From: Andalucia godoyi
Taxonomy: Eukaryota; Discoba; Jakobea; Jakobida; Andaluciidae
Assembly: GCA_009859145.1 (NCBI GenBank)
Contig: VRVR01000005.1
Coordinates: 124,001-188,000, forward strand
Direction: 5' to 3'
Length of the DNA: 64,000 nt
In this document: positions 19,368 through 29,447 of the stretch, in pieces
Numbering within the stretch: position 1 is the stretch's first letter
Layout: each line of letters starts with the position of its first letter
Translations under genes and position numbers: made by a program
Notes under the pieces: generated by a model
Databases searched by the model: none
Told to the model about the DNA's origin: nothing
What the model saw: the letters and a program-made list of their open reading frames with translations, nothing else

Positions 19368-19596
19368 CCCTCCAAACCCAAAACCTCTCCAAAAATTTGG
19401 CTCGGATGCTGCGCCTCAAGACAGATTTATTTGGCATAAAGTGACTTTTACAATTAGCATCAGCGCCCATCATCAATTACAAGGAATCGGGTGTCAATAT
19501 CCAACAGTGTTTCATTGGGCCTCGATCTTGCACACCTTCAGCCATACTATCCGATGGTATATCACAGCCGTCCACCAGACGTTTGGGTTGGAGGGC
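19368..19596 (+). mobile_element. 229-bp TA-flanked MITE, copy 1
   Basis: Bounded by TA on both sides. The left end reads CCCTCCAAACCCAAAACC and the right end, reverse complemented, reads GCCCTCCAACCCAAACG, giving imperfect terminal inverted repeats of about 15 bases. A second copy of exactly the same length lies in opposite orientation at 38991-39219. It encodes no protein. TA duplication and length fit a Tc1/mariner-type non-autonomous element. The 80 bases after it to the next gene hold nothing. Confidence 0.85.
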
Positions 19597-19678
19597 TATA
19601 ATGCAGCAATAGACAAGTAAGTAATGTAAATATATATATGCAGAGAAATACTGCAGAGAAGGAAGGGGTTCGTTTTAA

Positions 19679-21961
19679 TCAGGTTTCCTGGAGTTCGACG
19701 AGAAGAGTGGCTTTTCGTCGAAGCTGCTCGAGGAACAGGCGGTCTTTTTCTTCGTCTTGATTGGACGCATTGGCGACAAATTCTTTGCTCTTGATGTTCT
19801 TTTCGTTGCGGCGTGCTTCTTTGCGCAAACCAACAATCTTTTCACGGCGGTCATCGACTGCCGGGTCAGGAGACTTTGTTGGGCTGTCCATCAGACCACC
19901 ATTTGAGCTTGAACTCGCATTCATGTTGCCGTTGCCATTCGAGTGGGAGCTTGGACTGACAGTATAGGAGTAAGAATGTCCAGGAGAACTGGACTTTGAC
20001 AGGTTCCTTCTCTTTTTCTCCAGGTTTTCGTTCACAAGCACGTGCAGGAAATCGACTGCAGCCTTCTTCGCAGCAAGTTCCTTGACTCGGGTTTCTTGTT
20101 CGTACTGAATGCGCCGCTCGAGTCGGTCGCAAAACAGTGGTCGAAGCACGGGAGGAGATTTGTGGATCGCCGCTCGAGAACGACCGGCGCTGTTGTCTTT
20201 GTTTGGTGAGGAATAAGCAGGATCCGTCGTGGAGGCTTCATGACCTGGGTGAGTTGTGGGTCGACGGACCTGCTGCGTACCTTTTTTTCGCTTTTCAGTT
20301 GAAAGTCGAGTCTTTGGATCCATCTGCTCACGCTCAATGCGCTCTTCAATTTCCCTCCGCTTTTCATCCGACACAACAAGCTTGACGCGGTCACGCAAAT
20401 GCGCAGCATACTCGAGCATCTTTTTCTTTTGTGCAAGATGCTCCTCCTTGATCCGCTTCAGACGTTCACGGGACTGCCGGTCTTCTTCCACAACACTATC
20501 ACGAACCTTGGACACATATCCCGGAGATGCCGCGTATGTTGTGGGAGGAGGAATCGCTCCTGAACCGGACTTTATCGGCGATACCTCTTCACGAGCCCGA
20601 GCGCGGACTTGATGTGCTTCTGCACGAAGTTGCTTCACCTTCTCTTCATGTGCCTTGAGTTCGGCAACGAGATCTGTCGGCTTGTAAATCTCATGGATCG
20701 ACTGCAGGATTTCCGCTTCACGCTGCCGCTCCGCATCCAGTACTTCTCGTCGGTACCGTTCTTCGATTGTTTCAAACCGTGGCTTCTCTCGCAGATACTT
20801 GTATGCATGGGATTCGCGCAGAACGCGCTCTCGTTCTTCCGCACGAGCTCTGCGAATTTCTTCGGCTTCTTGAGCAGATCGACGACGCTCTTCTTCTCGG
20901 CGGCGCAGCTCCTCCTGTCTCTGTAACCGGAGCTGATCATCACGCTCTTGCATTTCCTGCATATCACGCATTCGCTGTTCCTCTTCTGCTGTTCTGCGGC
21001 GCCGATCACGCTCTTCCTGGCCCTCACGCCAACGTCGAACACGCTCAAGATGCTCTTTACGCGAAGCTTCATCCATCTGGTCAAGTGCCGGAACAGCATT
21101 GGCAGGCCGAGACGCCGGGGACTTTCCACCAGGGCTGTTTCCAACACCAGCAACAGCACCACCGGGAGTAGCTGCCGATGCCGATGCCGATTCATCGGAA
21201 AGTTTCCGACTCTTCTTTGTCTCCTTTCGGGGAGGAGTGCTTGCATCGGCCACGTGATCGCTCTGGTCTCCACTCTTTTCTTCACGAACATGCGTCGTCG
21301 CAGGGGAATTCGAATTCGCAGTCTCCGATTCCGACACGGGAACTGGCAGAGACGCTGGGGCTGGATCCGGTTTCATAGAGGGCTCGGGAGCGGAGGCGGC
21401 TGGAGCAGCTGCAGCTGCTGGGGCTGGGGCTGGGGCTGGGGCTGGGGCTGGGGCTGGGGCTGGGGCTGGGGCTGGGGCTGGGGCTGGGGCTGGGGCTGGG
21501 GCTGGGGCTGGAGAAGTCGATCGACTGGGAGCAGGAGAGGTCTTCTTTGAACCGCCAGGGCTTGTAGAGGGACTCTTCGACTTTGCTCCTCCCTTCTCCG
21601 ACTGCTGCGCTGGTTTTTCCTTTTCTTTTTCTTTTTCTTTTTCTTTTTCTTTTTCTTTTTGTTCTTCTATGACGGGGGGTTGGTTTGAAGGAGCTTCAGG
21701 AGTCGGAGGATCCTTCGTTTCAACTGCAGGTGCAGCTTCTTCCGGGGCCTTTCCTGATTCGGAAGATGCAGAAGCTTCCTTTGGAGCCGAGGATGTGGAA
21801 CCCTGGGTGGGAGATGCCGGTCGAGAATTGGTAAACGACGTCTTTTTCGACAACGCGTCCGACGGGGCTTCCGCTGACGGAGGCTGAGGATCACCTGCTG
21901 TGGTGGCGGCGGCGGTTGATGGTGGCGCAGTACCTTCGGAAGGTGTATTGCTGTCGGCCAT
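19679..21961 (-). CDS. Low-complexity coiled-coil protein with Ala-Pro repeat
   Basis: 760 residues from MADSNTPSEG (ATG at 21961). The first 330 residues are disordered (Ser/Pro/Ala/Glu) and contain a Lys-Glu run and an Ala-Pro run of about 15 units. Residues about 340-560 are a long, very charged coiled coil rich in Arg/Glu (RRWREGQEERDRRRRTAEEE). Further helices follow (KIKEEHLAQ-type, RLERRIQYEQETRVKEL) and a conserved-looking C-terminal segment ends LEQLRRKATLLVELQET. The pattern resembles microtubule- or basal-body-associated proteins, but I do not recognise a family and this is inference. Confidence 0.7.
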   Translation of the reverse strand: MADSNTPSEGTAPPSTAAATTAGDPQPPSAEAPSDALSKKTSFTNSRPASPTQGSTSSAPKEASASSESGKAPEEAAPAVETKDPPTPEAPSNQPPVIEEQKEKEKEKEKEKEKEKPAQQSEKGGAKSKSPSTSPGGSKKTSPAPSRSTSPAPAPAPAPAPAPAPAPAPAPAPAPAPAPAPAAAAAPAASAPEPSMKPDPAPASLPVPVSESETANSNSPATTHVREEKSGDQSDHVADASTPPRKETKKSRKLSDESASASAATPGGAVAGVGNSPGGKSPASRPANAVPALDQMDEASRKEHLERVRRWREGQEERDRRRRTAEEEQRMRDMQEMQERDDQLRLQRQEELRRREEERRRSAQEAEEIRRARAEERERVLRESHAYKYLREKPRFETIEERYRREVLDAERQREAEILQSIHEIYKPTDLVAELKAHEEKVKQLRAEAHQVRARAREEVSPIKSGSGAIPPPTTYAASPGYVSKVRDSVVEEDRQSRERLKRIKEEHLAQKKKMLEYAAHLRDRVKLVVSDEKRREIEERIEREQMDPKTRLSTEKRKKGTQQVRRPTTHPGHEASTTDPAYSSPNKDNSAGRSRAAIHKSPPVLRPLFCDRLERRIQYEQETRVKELAAKKAAVDFLHVLVNENLEKKRRNLSKSSSPGHSYSYTVSPSSHSNGNGNMNASSSSNGGLMDSPTKSPDPAVDDRREKIVGLRKEARRNEKNIKSKEFVANASNQDEEKDRLFLEQLRRKATLLVELQET
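21420..21510. repeat. In-frame (GGGGCT)15 hexanucleotide repeat
   Basis: A near-perfect 6-bp tandem array inside the preceding CDS encoding alternating Ala-Pro on the minus strand. The array length is a multiple of three so changes in copy number keep the frame. Confidence 0.95.
21618..21660. repeat. In-frame (CTTTTT)n hexanucleotide repeat
   Basis: About seven units encoding alternating Lys-Glu on the minus strand within the same coiled-coil gene. Confidence 0.95.
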
Positions 21962-22984
21962 TTGAAGACTTGGAGTAGCTCGAATGCAGAAAGAGGATAT
22001 GCTTAGATGAGCGTTGTTCCTATCGTATGCGCCAAAAAAAAGTACTTCAAAGTAGTTTTCAAGCAATAACGCCACTGAGACTGTGGTAAAAGGGGCGGAA
22101 CACTTGGACCGTTATTTCAGGAGAAAGAGTAAATAAGGAGGAGAGAAAGAAGAAGAAGAAGAAAAAATACTATATCCAGTAATTGTAGAAACACTAATTA
22201 TAAAGACAGTATGAATGAATAATAAAACAGCTCGAGAACGGAAAAGAGAAGAAGAAGAAAAAACAAAACAACAACAACAAAACGGAAACGGAAAAACGGA
22301 TGAGACGAACCTCGATGTCCTCTTTTCCAGAAGCGTGTACTTTCAACGACGAAAAGATCTTTTTGGACCTCTGCAATTCGGTACCGACATTAGAGCCGCC
22401 CAATCCAAACGTTTGCAATCAAATGTCTCTCTGATGGTTACAGGTCCACCTACACAGCCGTTGGAAGTGCTGAGGAAAAGAACAGTCAACATCCGTCAAG
22501 CACCTCCGGTACGACCAGATGGGGCCACTCTGAGCAAAGACCAGTCTGTCGAATCAAAAGAAAAAGGCAGAAAAAGCAACAGGGACGTAACAAGACGATA
22601 TCTACGCATCCGAGGTTCAGACTGAGGGTTTCATTTGTGCATTGCAGTCTGCAGCGCTTTGCAAGCACTGGCAGAAAAGACGCATGTCGAATGCCATGCC
22701 GAATGTCAAAGGATGACGATCTGCTGGCTGTACCACACAAATCCACTGTAGTTCACTCTCTCTGCGCATTTCTGCTGGGTTCTCTGTTACTACTACCCAT
22801 TACCATTACCAAGAGGCAATTCTGAACATATGGAACGTTCACAACAAGATCTCTGCGTATTTCCAAAAAATCGTCGCTTTTGGCGGTCTCCCTGCAGAGT
22901 TGTGTTTCTTGATTAATTACATCATAAAATCGTCATTCATTTCAGGTGTTCTTTCATGTTTTTTTTTTTTTGTGTGCGCTGCTG
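21962..22984. other. Region without a recognised gene
   Basis: About 1 kb. An open plus-strand frame at 22215-22625 (136 residues, Lys/Gln-rich start then RSVYFQRRKDLFGPLQFG) matches nothing I know and begins in a low-complexity purine run. The segment 22380-22830 has mixed composition and may be decayed transposon sequence upstream of the integrase remnant. 22830-22984 is T-rich. Confidence 0.4.
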
Positions 22985-23169
22985 GTGCGCACTTAGGTGC
23001 AGCAGCATGCGTTTGTGCCAAAGAATTGCTTCCGGAAGCGTAAACTGAAAGTTGCTACTTCCGTGGCGGGCATCTTGCCGATCATGCACAACCGTCTATG
23101 CATCCAAGTATTCGATTTCGTGCTATCTTCTGTTCGAAACAACGAGCGTAGCGCCGCTACTGCTCCATC

Positions 23170-23780
23170 TACGCAAGACACATGTTGGACATTTGCGTGC
23201 GCTGCTCTTTAAAGGAAGCGAGACTCGTCGGGGAAATGTTGAACGATTTGTGGGGGATCTTCGGGCCACCGGAGATTTTGCAGTCTGACAACGGGGAAAG
23301 AATTCACTGCTGAGGTAATACGACTTGTCGCTGCGGCGTGGGCCCCGAAAACAATTGCTGTAATCAACGGCTCCCCGTATCACCCTGAAAGCCAAGGCTC
23401 CGTGGAAAACGCAAATAAGGTAGTCACCTACCGTCTACGAGCATTGGTGGCGGCAACCGGCAGAACCACCGATTGGCCACTTTGGCTGCCAAGCATTGCT
23501 TATTCAATCAACTGCGCTGTAAGCGAGGCAACTAACGAGACGCCGTACCGATTTGTGTTTGGAACCAGTCCTCGAACACTCTATCCAGAGCTTCTCCCGA
23601 CTGAATACAAAGGAAAAACTCGCAACAGGAAACCTGGCAGAGGACTCCCTATCTGCACACGAGCGAAGTCTTTTGGGGCTGCCGAAAAGGAATGGAGAGC
23701 CTCTGCCACAGCGAAACAGCACGATGGCAGCACTCGCGCTGCAAGTGGAGAGGACCAGTCAGGCCTTGCGCACACCTGAC
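23170..23780 (+). pseudogene. Integrase-like DDE transposase core, frameshifted
   Basis: Order of conserved blocks: LDICVR (first catalytic Asp), GPPEILQSDNG (second Asp), PYHPESQGSVENANK (catalytic Glu region), DWPLWLPSIAYSINC and ETPYRFVFGTSPR, a GPY/F-adjacent block typical of Ginger and Gypsy-type integrases. A run of four G at about 23291-23294 adds one base between SDNG and KEF, breaking the frame. The catalytic triad is present in the two frames, so loss of function comes from the frameshift and others downstream near 23600. The N-terminal zinc finger is not clearly visible. Confidence 0.8.
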
Positions 23781-23789
23781 ATCCAGAGC

Positions 23790-24359
23790 ACACTGAACAG
23801 CACCATCGGGCGTGGAGCAGTCGTCAGTTATTCCAACAGAAACAACAGCTGCTCCATCGACTGTGCTCTGCAGATATTGTACGTCGGGGTTCTGGCATGT
23901 TCTTGGACTAAGCTTGCGAGTACCCATTCAACAAATCGAGGAGTCGCTGCGGAAGATGTGCGGCTGCGACGGAAAGAACGCAGGGCAGAAACACGTTCTG
24001 CACATAGACCGACTTCCATGCATTTTATGTGCTCACGTCGTCGGCCAAGCAAATGATCCGAATGCATCTGGGCAGGCCACCATTCCATTGGATACGATGG
24101 AAACAATTTCCCTTCCGGGGATTGAAGAAGAATCGGCTTACGACATTGGGGGAGTAGTGTTGGCAAACAATGCCCACTTTATCTGTTGCTATCGACAAGA
24201 AGGGGTCGTCTACTTTTTCGATGACCTAGCAAGACCCCCAATCCAACAGGTGCTGCCGAACACCTCAAGAAGAAGCAGCTTCGCAGAAAGCCTGAGCACG
24301 GTGCTGCAAGCGCATCCCCAGTACCACGTCGCGATCATAATCTGCTTTCGAAGACAGTG
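23790..24359 (+). pseudogene. Cysteine-protease-like (USP/UCH-type) domain of the element, frameshifted
   Basis: An N-terminal block NRNNSCSIDCALQILY (about 23836-23880) resembles the Cys box of ubiquitin-specific proteases, and a C-terminal block YDIGGVVLANNAHFICCYR followed by FFDDL resembles the His box. The two blocks lie in different frames, joined by a shift near 23880. The spacing is about 100 residues, shorter than cellular USPs. Ginger elements known to me carry OTU or Ulp1 proteases, so a USP-like one is an unusual reading and needs profile searching. Confidence 0.5.
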
Positions 24360-24404
24360 AGACAGCCTGGAGTTGTATGCGCAACCGAAGAATAGGGAAA
24401 TCCG

Positions 24405-24749
24405 ATGGATTCATACAAGGTCCTCTTTGAAGGAAAGCTAGTTGAGCCTGCGATGAAGTCTTCTGCTCTCGTGGCACTTACTCCCAAAGGAACAACAAAC
24501 CAAGATGCGCAACTCCGAGCCATGTTCCAAAAATACCAAAGCCAAGAGACAGTGGAAACGATATCCGTCTCCGAAGCTGGGATGAAGCATTCAACGGGTG
24601 TCGAGCCAATATTGTCAAACGACGGACCGCGCTTCTGTAACTGTAGGAGAGCGAAAAAGAAATGCTCCAACTCACACTGTCCATGCATCAAGAACAACCG
24701 TCGGTGCACCGCCCTGTGCCACGAAGGCGACTCGTGCGCGAATGGGTGA
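24405..24749 (+). pseudogene. CXC (tesmin/TSO1-like) cysteine-rich C-terminus of the element
   Basis: 114 codons from an ATG at 24405 ending in FCNCRRAKKKCSNSHCPCIK then CTALCHEGDSCANG, the spacing of a CXC zinc-binding repeat as found in tesmin/TSO1 proteins and at the C-terminus of many transposon polyproteins. It follows the protease-like block with one stop in between (24358) and probably was its C-terminus. Confidence 0.6.
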
Positions 24750-24994
24750 CCGAAGGTGGCCATCATGAGAATGATGAGTGCTGCACATATCCTCTTTGCT
24801 CAACGACTGCGCACACGCTGCATCTCGCCCTTCCCTCGACATTCTGACATGCTGGGACTTCTGCGACAGCGCGAGGAGCAGAATACTTGTCATTGAGAAC
24901 CTACATCGATAAAAAAAAGAGGGAGAACACGCGCAAAGCTTCCAACATAATCAAAGCACGAGTTCGCATGAAAATCGACTTGGGTCGTCCGGCC

Positions 24995-25037
24995 AGGCGA
25001 ACTCGAGTTCACATTGTATGCCAACTCGAGTTCGCCT
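24995..25037. repeat. 15-bp perfect inverted repeat (hairpin) with nearby direct repeat
   Basis: Arms 24995-25009 and 25023-25037 (AGGCGAACTCGAGTT and its complement) enclose a 13-base loop. The outer part CGAGTTCGC...AAATCGACTT also occurs as a direct repeat at 24959-24981 and 25027-25048. It lies 160 bases before the next gene and after the Ginger remnant; it could be a promoter element or a transposon end. The rest of 24750-25196 shows nothing else. Confidence 0.85.
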
Positions 25038-25196
25038 AAAATCGACTTTGAATCGTAACAGAAAACCGTTGGAGGGGCTTTGGAGTTTTCACATCCGCAA
25101 GTGCTGCCAAACTCGATTTTCTTTTTTGCTGGCGCTATTGCTTGGACGACTGGGGAACTTACGCAAAAAAGACAGAACAAACAGAACAACGCAATC

Positions 25197-26706
25197 ATGG
25201 ACCAGGATTACGCGGTCGTTGCTGGGTCTATAACGGATGATTTGGTATCGAAGTCGTTGGATGCAATTGTTGAAAACGAGTATCGATCTCGAGTCGTTCC
25301 ATTTTTAGTTCAGTCACTTACGGAAGAAATTCTCTCTGCGCTTTCAATGTCGTTTCTTCCGTGCGAAGGTCCACTTTCCTCAACTCCAACTTGGAACCTT
25401 ATCGACGAGGAGCCAAGTACGGTGCTTATCGACTCATGGGCTCGTGGTGCACTTCCTGTTCGAACCAAACCCAAACCCAGCACTCCAGTATGTTTTCGTT
25501 TACAATTGCTAATTGAGAGTTGCCGTGTTTTTTTTTCTAATTATTTTTACTGGGGATTAGCCGACTCTTTTGGAAAGTTCATCAAGAGCTCGAACTCCGA
25601 TTTCGGGTGGTCGTCCTACAAGGACGCCAAGTCCGTCATCGATGGATGTCACTCGTCAGAACAATGCATTACTGAACAGTTCACTGAATGGCAGCAATCA
25701 TAATAATAACGGTAATGGTAGTAATCGTGGTGGCGTTGGTGGTAGCAGTGGCAGTGGCAGTGGCAATGGTAAGAACAATAATAATACACAGTCGTTGAGG
25801 AAATCTGCCATTGAAAAATCGTCTATGAACAGCGCAAAGAACGGAAAGACAGGCGATGGCGATCGGTTGCGGTCTTTGCTTCCGTCTGGGGAAACGCCCG
25901 AAATTCCTGCCCATCTGAAAGGGAAGGATTATACATACGATCACCAAGGCCGAATTGTGGAGATTGCGAATGTGGATGTGGAGAAACTTCCGTCGTCAGT
26001 TGTGAATCCAAAGATCCAGATCAAGAACGCGGAGGATGCAAGTGCTGCGGATGACGCGAATGCCCTCGGGAAACGGTCTCGGACGTCCGGAGCGAATGCA
26101 TCTTCTGCTTCGATTACGCAAAAAAAGAAGCTCGCGGCTGCCCAGTCGTCCGTTGTGAAGTCTGAAGGCGCAAAGTTTGTCGAGCCAGTCGAACCGCTGC
26201 CGGGCGTTGTGATCCGTGATGGCGGAACCACCAAGGTTGGACCGCCAAAGGAGAAGGACAAGTACCACATGACCCGAAAGGACTACCTCAGTACTACCGC
26301 GGTTGTCAACCAGCAAATCACAAGGACGATGAAGGAGCGGCAGACTGCGACAGCAAAACATCACCAGACTCTTGCATCGTTGCCTGCAAGCGCACAGGCG
26401 CAGCCGGGAGCGCAGCAGCCCCATCAGCAGCAGCAGGGCTCTTCTGCGTTCCAGGATGGCGCAAGAGGAAGTTCTGGAGGCCAGCTTGGGGCACTGAGAG
26501 CTGTGCCGGCGGTCAAATCGAGGAAGGATCGGTCCGTGTTTGCTCCGTATGCGTCATCAGGAGACGAGTTTGCACTCATGAGAAAACAGGCGTCGCTAAT
26601 GAGAGCCGCTATGGATGGAAGTGTGCCTTCGAAGCCAACTCCGGCGCAAGACAGAACAATTGTTGCAAACATGAAGCTTGCACAAGATATTATGAACAAC
26701 TCGTAA
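25197..26706 (+). CDS. C2orf81-like protein (DUF4639), two exons
   Basis: Exon 1 25197-25487, intron 25488-25560 (GTATGT...GGATTAG, 73 bases, phase 0, with TTCTAAT near the 3' end), exon 2 25561-26706; 478 residues. The conserved N-terminal region has a helical segment (EYRSRVVPFLVQSLTEEIL) and the diagnostic DSWARGALPVRTKPKP, matching the DSWA.G..PV motif of animal C2orf81. Exon 2 starts PTLLESSSRARTP and runs through Asn/Gly/Ser low complexity into GKDYTYDHQGRIVEI and a Lys/Gln-rich tail. C2orf81 homologues are restricted to ciliated organisms and are thought to be axonemal; that role is inference here. Confidence 0.7.
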
Positions 26707-26763
26707 TGCAGCATTCGTGCTGTTTTTCCTTCTGAGACTGTAAATATCTGCGAGCCTCTTGCT

Positions 26764-27078
26764 ACCGTTAACACCTTTTGAACTGTTCGTATCGTGTTTT
26801 ATTTCGTTTTCTCATCGCCCCCGTCAGGTTAGAACCAAATAAAAACGAAGTCTCCCTCTCCTTTACCACGTGGGACCGCTTCCAATTCGGAACCGCTACA
26901 GTGCTCCGACGTCCAGCGTGTCCAGCGATGGCTGATCGCGACTGTGACGGTGCGCGCAATATCTCTTTTGAAGAACACGGTGCGCATGCACTTGTGCGTG
27001 TTGGGGTCTGCCCCCGTAGACTGCTGATTATCGCAGGATCGATTGTCATGCAGCACGGCAATTACTGTACCAAGGAGA
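26764..27078 (+). pseudogene. Fanzor/TnpB-like nuclease C-terminal remnant, copy 1
   Basis: In one plus-strand frame: RRPACPAMADRDCDGARNI followed by SFEEHGAHALVRVGVCPRR. The CP.C....DRD..GARNI pattern is the second half of the zinc ribbon plus the RuvC-III motif (catalytic Asp) of TnpB and its eukaryotic homologue Fanzor. The first CxxC half and RuvC-I/II are missing. Segments 26764-26782 and 26965-27078 recur joined at 41928-42052. It sits in the 3' flank of the C2orf81-like gene; the rest of 26707-27328 shows no gene. Confidence 0.7.
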
Positions 27079-27328
27079 GCCAACTGGTACTGATGCAGTG
27101 CATCGCAGGCATGTGTCGTTTCAGTGACGTGCTGGAGAACAGCAAAATGCAAATAAACCGAATCCACAATTTTTAGCGAGGCATTTCCGATAGCACAGCA
27201 ATTTACATGGCAATGCCCTTGCCTTACTTCTCATTCCCCCTAGTATGTTGTTATCAACAGATAATCACATTCACACTATGAAATTATGTCACTCTCCTTT
27301 TTGTTCCAGCGTCCTTGCACGCGGAGAA

Positions 27329-28612
27329 CTATGCTTCCTGGCCAAAATCCTCGGTGAACTTCACATAGTTGCCCAGATCGTCCTTGCTGACCGATGGCCT
27401 AGCAGTCGCCATAGCCTTTTCGAAATCACGCATTCCGACGATCGGTGGCAATAAATCGTCACCATGCACGTCCATAAGCGACATCTCTTTTGCCCCTGGC
27501 TCTCCAGGAGAACACGGTGTCCACTTTATCTGGTTGCACGTCGGGTCTGCAACCTGCTTGAAATGCGTCGCAATCTGGCACTTTCGTACCGGCTCCATGA
27601 GCGCGTTTCGCACCAGAATACCAATATCAGACCCCGAATACCCATCTGTGATCTCGCCCAGCGTGCGAAAGTCAGCATCGGTCAATGAATGCGGCGTACT
27701 TCCGACTGACAATTGGAACATGCGCGTTCGCGCCTGCGCTTCCGGAAGCGGGATGTAGATTCGTCGTTCAAAGCGTCTTCGGATTGCAGAGTCGATTGTC
27801 CACGGCAAATTCGTCGCCGCAAGCACCAAAACGCCCGTTTGGTCATTCCCAACTCCTTGCATTTGAATCAGAAACTCGGTCTTGATTCTCCGAGCAGATT
27901 CTGACTCGTTTTCCCCGCGTGACCCAGCAAGCGAGTCCACCTCGTCAATAAAGATAATTGCAGGTTTGGAATTCCTGGCCATCTGAAACAAGCTTCGAAC
28001 AAGCTTCTCCGACTCTCCAACCCACTTACTTACCAAATCTGCAGAAGAAACGGAAAAGAAGGTCGCGTCCGCTTCCGTAGCAACTGCCTTTGCAAGATAC
28101 GACTTTCCCGTTCCCGGAGGTCCGTAAAGCATGATTCCTCTCCAAGGCTCGCGTTTTCCAGTAAATAGCTGTGGATACCGAATAGGAAGAATGACCGCTT
28201 CCTTGAGCGCCTCTTTTGCGCCTTCCAATCCCGCAATATCATCCCACTTGACGTTGGGCTTTTCCTTGACAATCGCAGACTCGAGAGCGGTCTTCATCTT
28301 TTCGCTGTCTTCATCGTCTTCGTCCTTCTTACCTCCAGAGTCGCCCGCAGCTGCTTTTTTCTTCTTTTGTGGTTTGGAGTTCTGATTTGCGAGAAACTCT
28401 TTCAGCTGCTCAGACCGCGTAATGATTTCCTCTGCTTTCTTCTGAACCATTTGTTTCTTTTTTGGATTCTTTTCATGGCGAATTGCAACCATGAAGTGCT
28501 CAGCTGCTTGTAGATAAAGGTCATATGCATCCTTGTACTTTTCTGCCTCGTCTGCCTCGACTGCTTTCTTGGCAACCTCAAGCGCAGGCGTCAGGAAATC
28601 CACATACGACAT
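27329..28612 (-). CDS. VPS4: VPS4 AAA ATPase
   Basis: 427 residues from [11 protein letters not shown] (ATG at 28612), standard length. MIT domain at about 1-75, Lys-rich linker, then a complete AAA domain: Walker A GPPGTGKS, pore loop SKWVGESEK, Walker [14 protein letters not shown] with [14 protein letters not shown], the beta-domain insert, and the C-terminal helix ending in the FGQEA tail seen in the family. VPS4 disassembles ESCRT-III on endosomes and at the abscission site. Nothing unusual. The start lies 130 bases before the assembly gap. Confidence 0.97.
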   Translation of the reverse strand: MSYVDFLTPALEVAKKAVEADEAEKYKDAYDLYLQAAEHFMVAIRHEKNPKKKQMVQKKAEEIITRSEQLKEFLANQNSKPQKKKKAAAGDSGGKKDEDDEDSEKMKTALESAIVKEKPNVKWDDIAGLEGAKEALKEAVILPIRYPQLFTGKREPWRGIMLYGPPGTGKSYLAKAVATEADATFFSVSSADLVSKWVGESEKLVRSLFQMARNSKPAIIFIDEVDSLAGSRGENESESARRIKTEFLIQMQGVGNDQTGVLVLAATNLPWTIDSAIRRRFERRIYIPLPEAQARTRMFQLSVGSTPHSLTDADFRTLGEITDGYSGSDIGILVRNALMEPVRKCQIATHFKQVADPTCNQIKWTPCSPGEPGAKEMSLMDVHGDDLLPPIVGMRDFEKAMATARPSVSKDDLGNYVKFTEDFGQEA

Positions 28613-28744
28613 GTTTTTGTTGTTTTTTTTCAATTAACAAATTCAACACACAGGCAGAGAAGGGAGAGGGAAATTCCGAAAGCCAAGAATTGAGAAGCTG
28701 TTAGGATTCGCTTTGGGAATTAATACAGAACGCAAACCGAAGAT

Positions 28745-29447
28745 NNNNNNNNNNNNNNNNNNNNNNNNNNNNNNNNNNNNNNNNNNNNNNNNNNNNNNNN
28801 NNNNNNNNNNNNNNNNNNNNNNNNNNNNNNNNNNNNNNNNNNNNNNNNNNNNNNNNNNNNNNNNNNNNNNNNNNNNNNNNNNNNNNNNNNNNNNNNNNNN
28901 NNNNNNNNNNNNNNNNNNNNNNNNNNNNNNNNNNNNNNNNNNNNNNNNNNNNNNNNNNNNNNNNNNNNNNNNNNNNNNNNNNNNNNNNNNNNNNNNNNNN
29001 NNNNNNNNNNNNNNNNNNNNNNNNNNNNNNNNNNNNNNNNNNNNNNNNNNNNNNNNNNNNNNNNNNNNNNNNNNNNNNNNNNNNNNNNNNNNNNNNNNNN
29101 NNNNNNNNNNNNNNNNNNNNNNNNNNNNNNNNNNNNNNNNNNNNNNNNNNNNNNNNNNNNNNNNNNNNNNNNNNNNNNNNNNNNNNNNNNNNNNNNNNNN
29201 NNNNNNNNNNNNNNNNNNNNNNNNNNNNNNNNNNNNNNNNNNNNNNNNNNNNNNNNNNNNNNNNNNNNNNNNNNNNNNNNNNNNNNNNNNNNNNNNNNNN
29301 NNNNNNNNNNNNNNNNNNNNNNNNNNNNNNNNNNNNNNNNNNNNNNNNNNNNNNNNNNNNNNNNNNNNNNNNNNNNNNNNNNNNNNNNNNNNNNNNNNNN
29401 NNNNNNNNNNNNNNNNNNNNNNNNNNNNNNNNNNNNNNNNNNNNNNN
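28745..29447. other. Assembly gap (703 N)
   Basis: All bases are N. Frames that run through the gap are meaningless. The 320 bases after it (29448-29765) are purine-rich on the plus strand and show no gene. Confidence 1.

Larger units (their letters stand above)
22985..24749 (+). mobile_element. Decayed Ginger/Gypsy-integrase-type DNA transposon
   Basis: Successive plus-strand blocks, in different frames, read as one broken polyprotein: an integrase core, a linker, a cysteine-protease-like domain and a CXC zinc region. Ginger transposons are cut-and-paste elements whose transposase looks like a Gypsy integrase and often carries a C-terminal OTU or Ulp1 protease. No LTR, reverse transcriptase or gag is seen. 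I could not find terminal inverted repeats, so the left edge is approximate (integrase homology is clear from about 23170). Confidence 0.7.

Noticed and set aside
20948-21550. 200-codon plus-strand ORF with Trp-Gly repeats
   Set aside because: Antisense reading of the GGGGCT repeat in the coiled-coil gene.
22215-22625. 136-codon plus-strand ORF
   Set aside because: Starts in a low-complexity purine tract, has no homologue I know and no supporting structure; left as unassigned.
22985-24749. LTR retrotransposon or retrovirus-like element
   Set aside because: The integrase resembles Gypsy-type integrases, but no reverse transcriptase, protease-RT block, gag or LTR is visible; a Ginger-type DNA transposon fits better.
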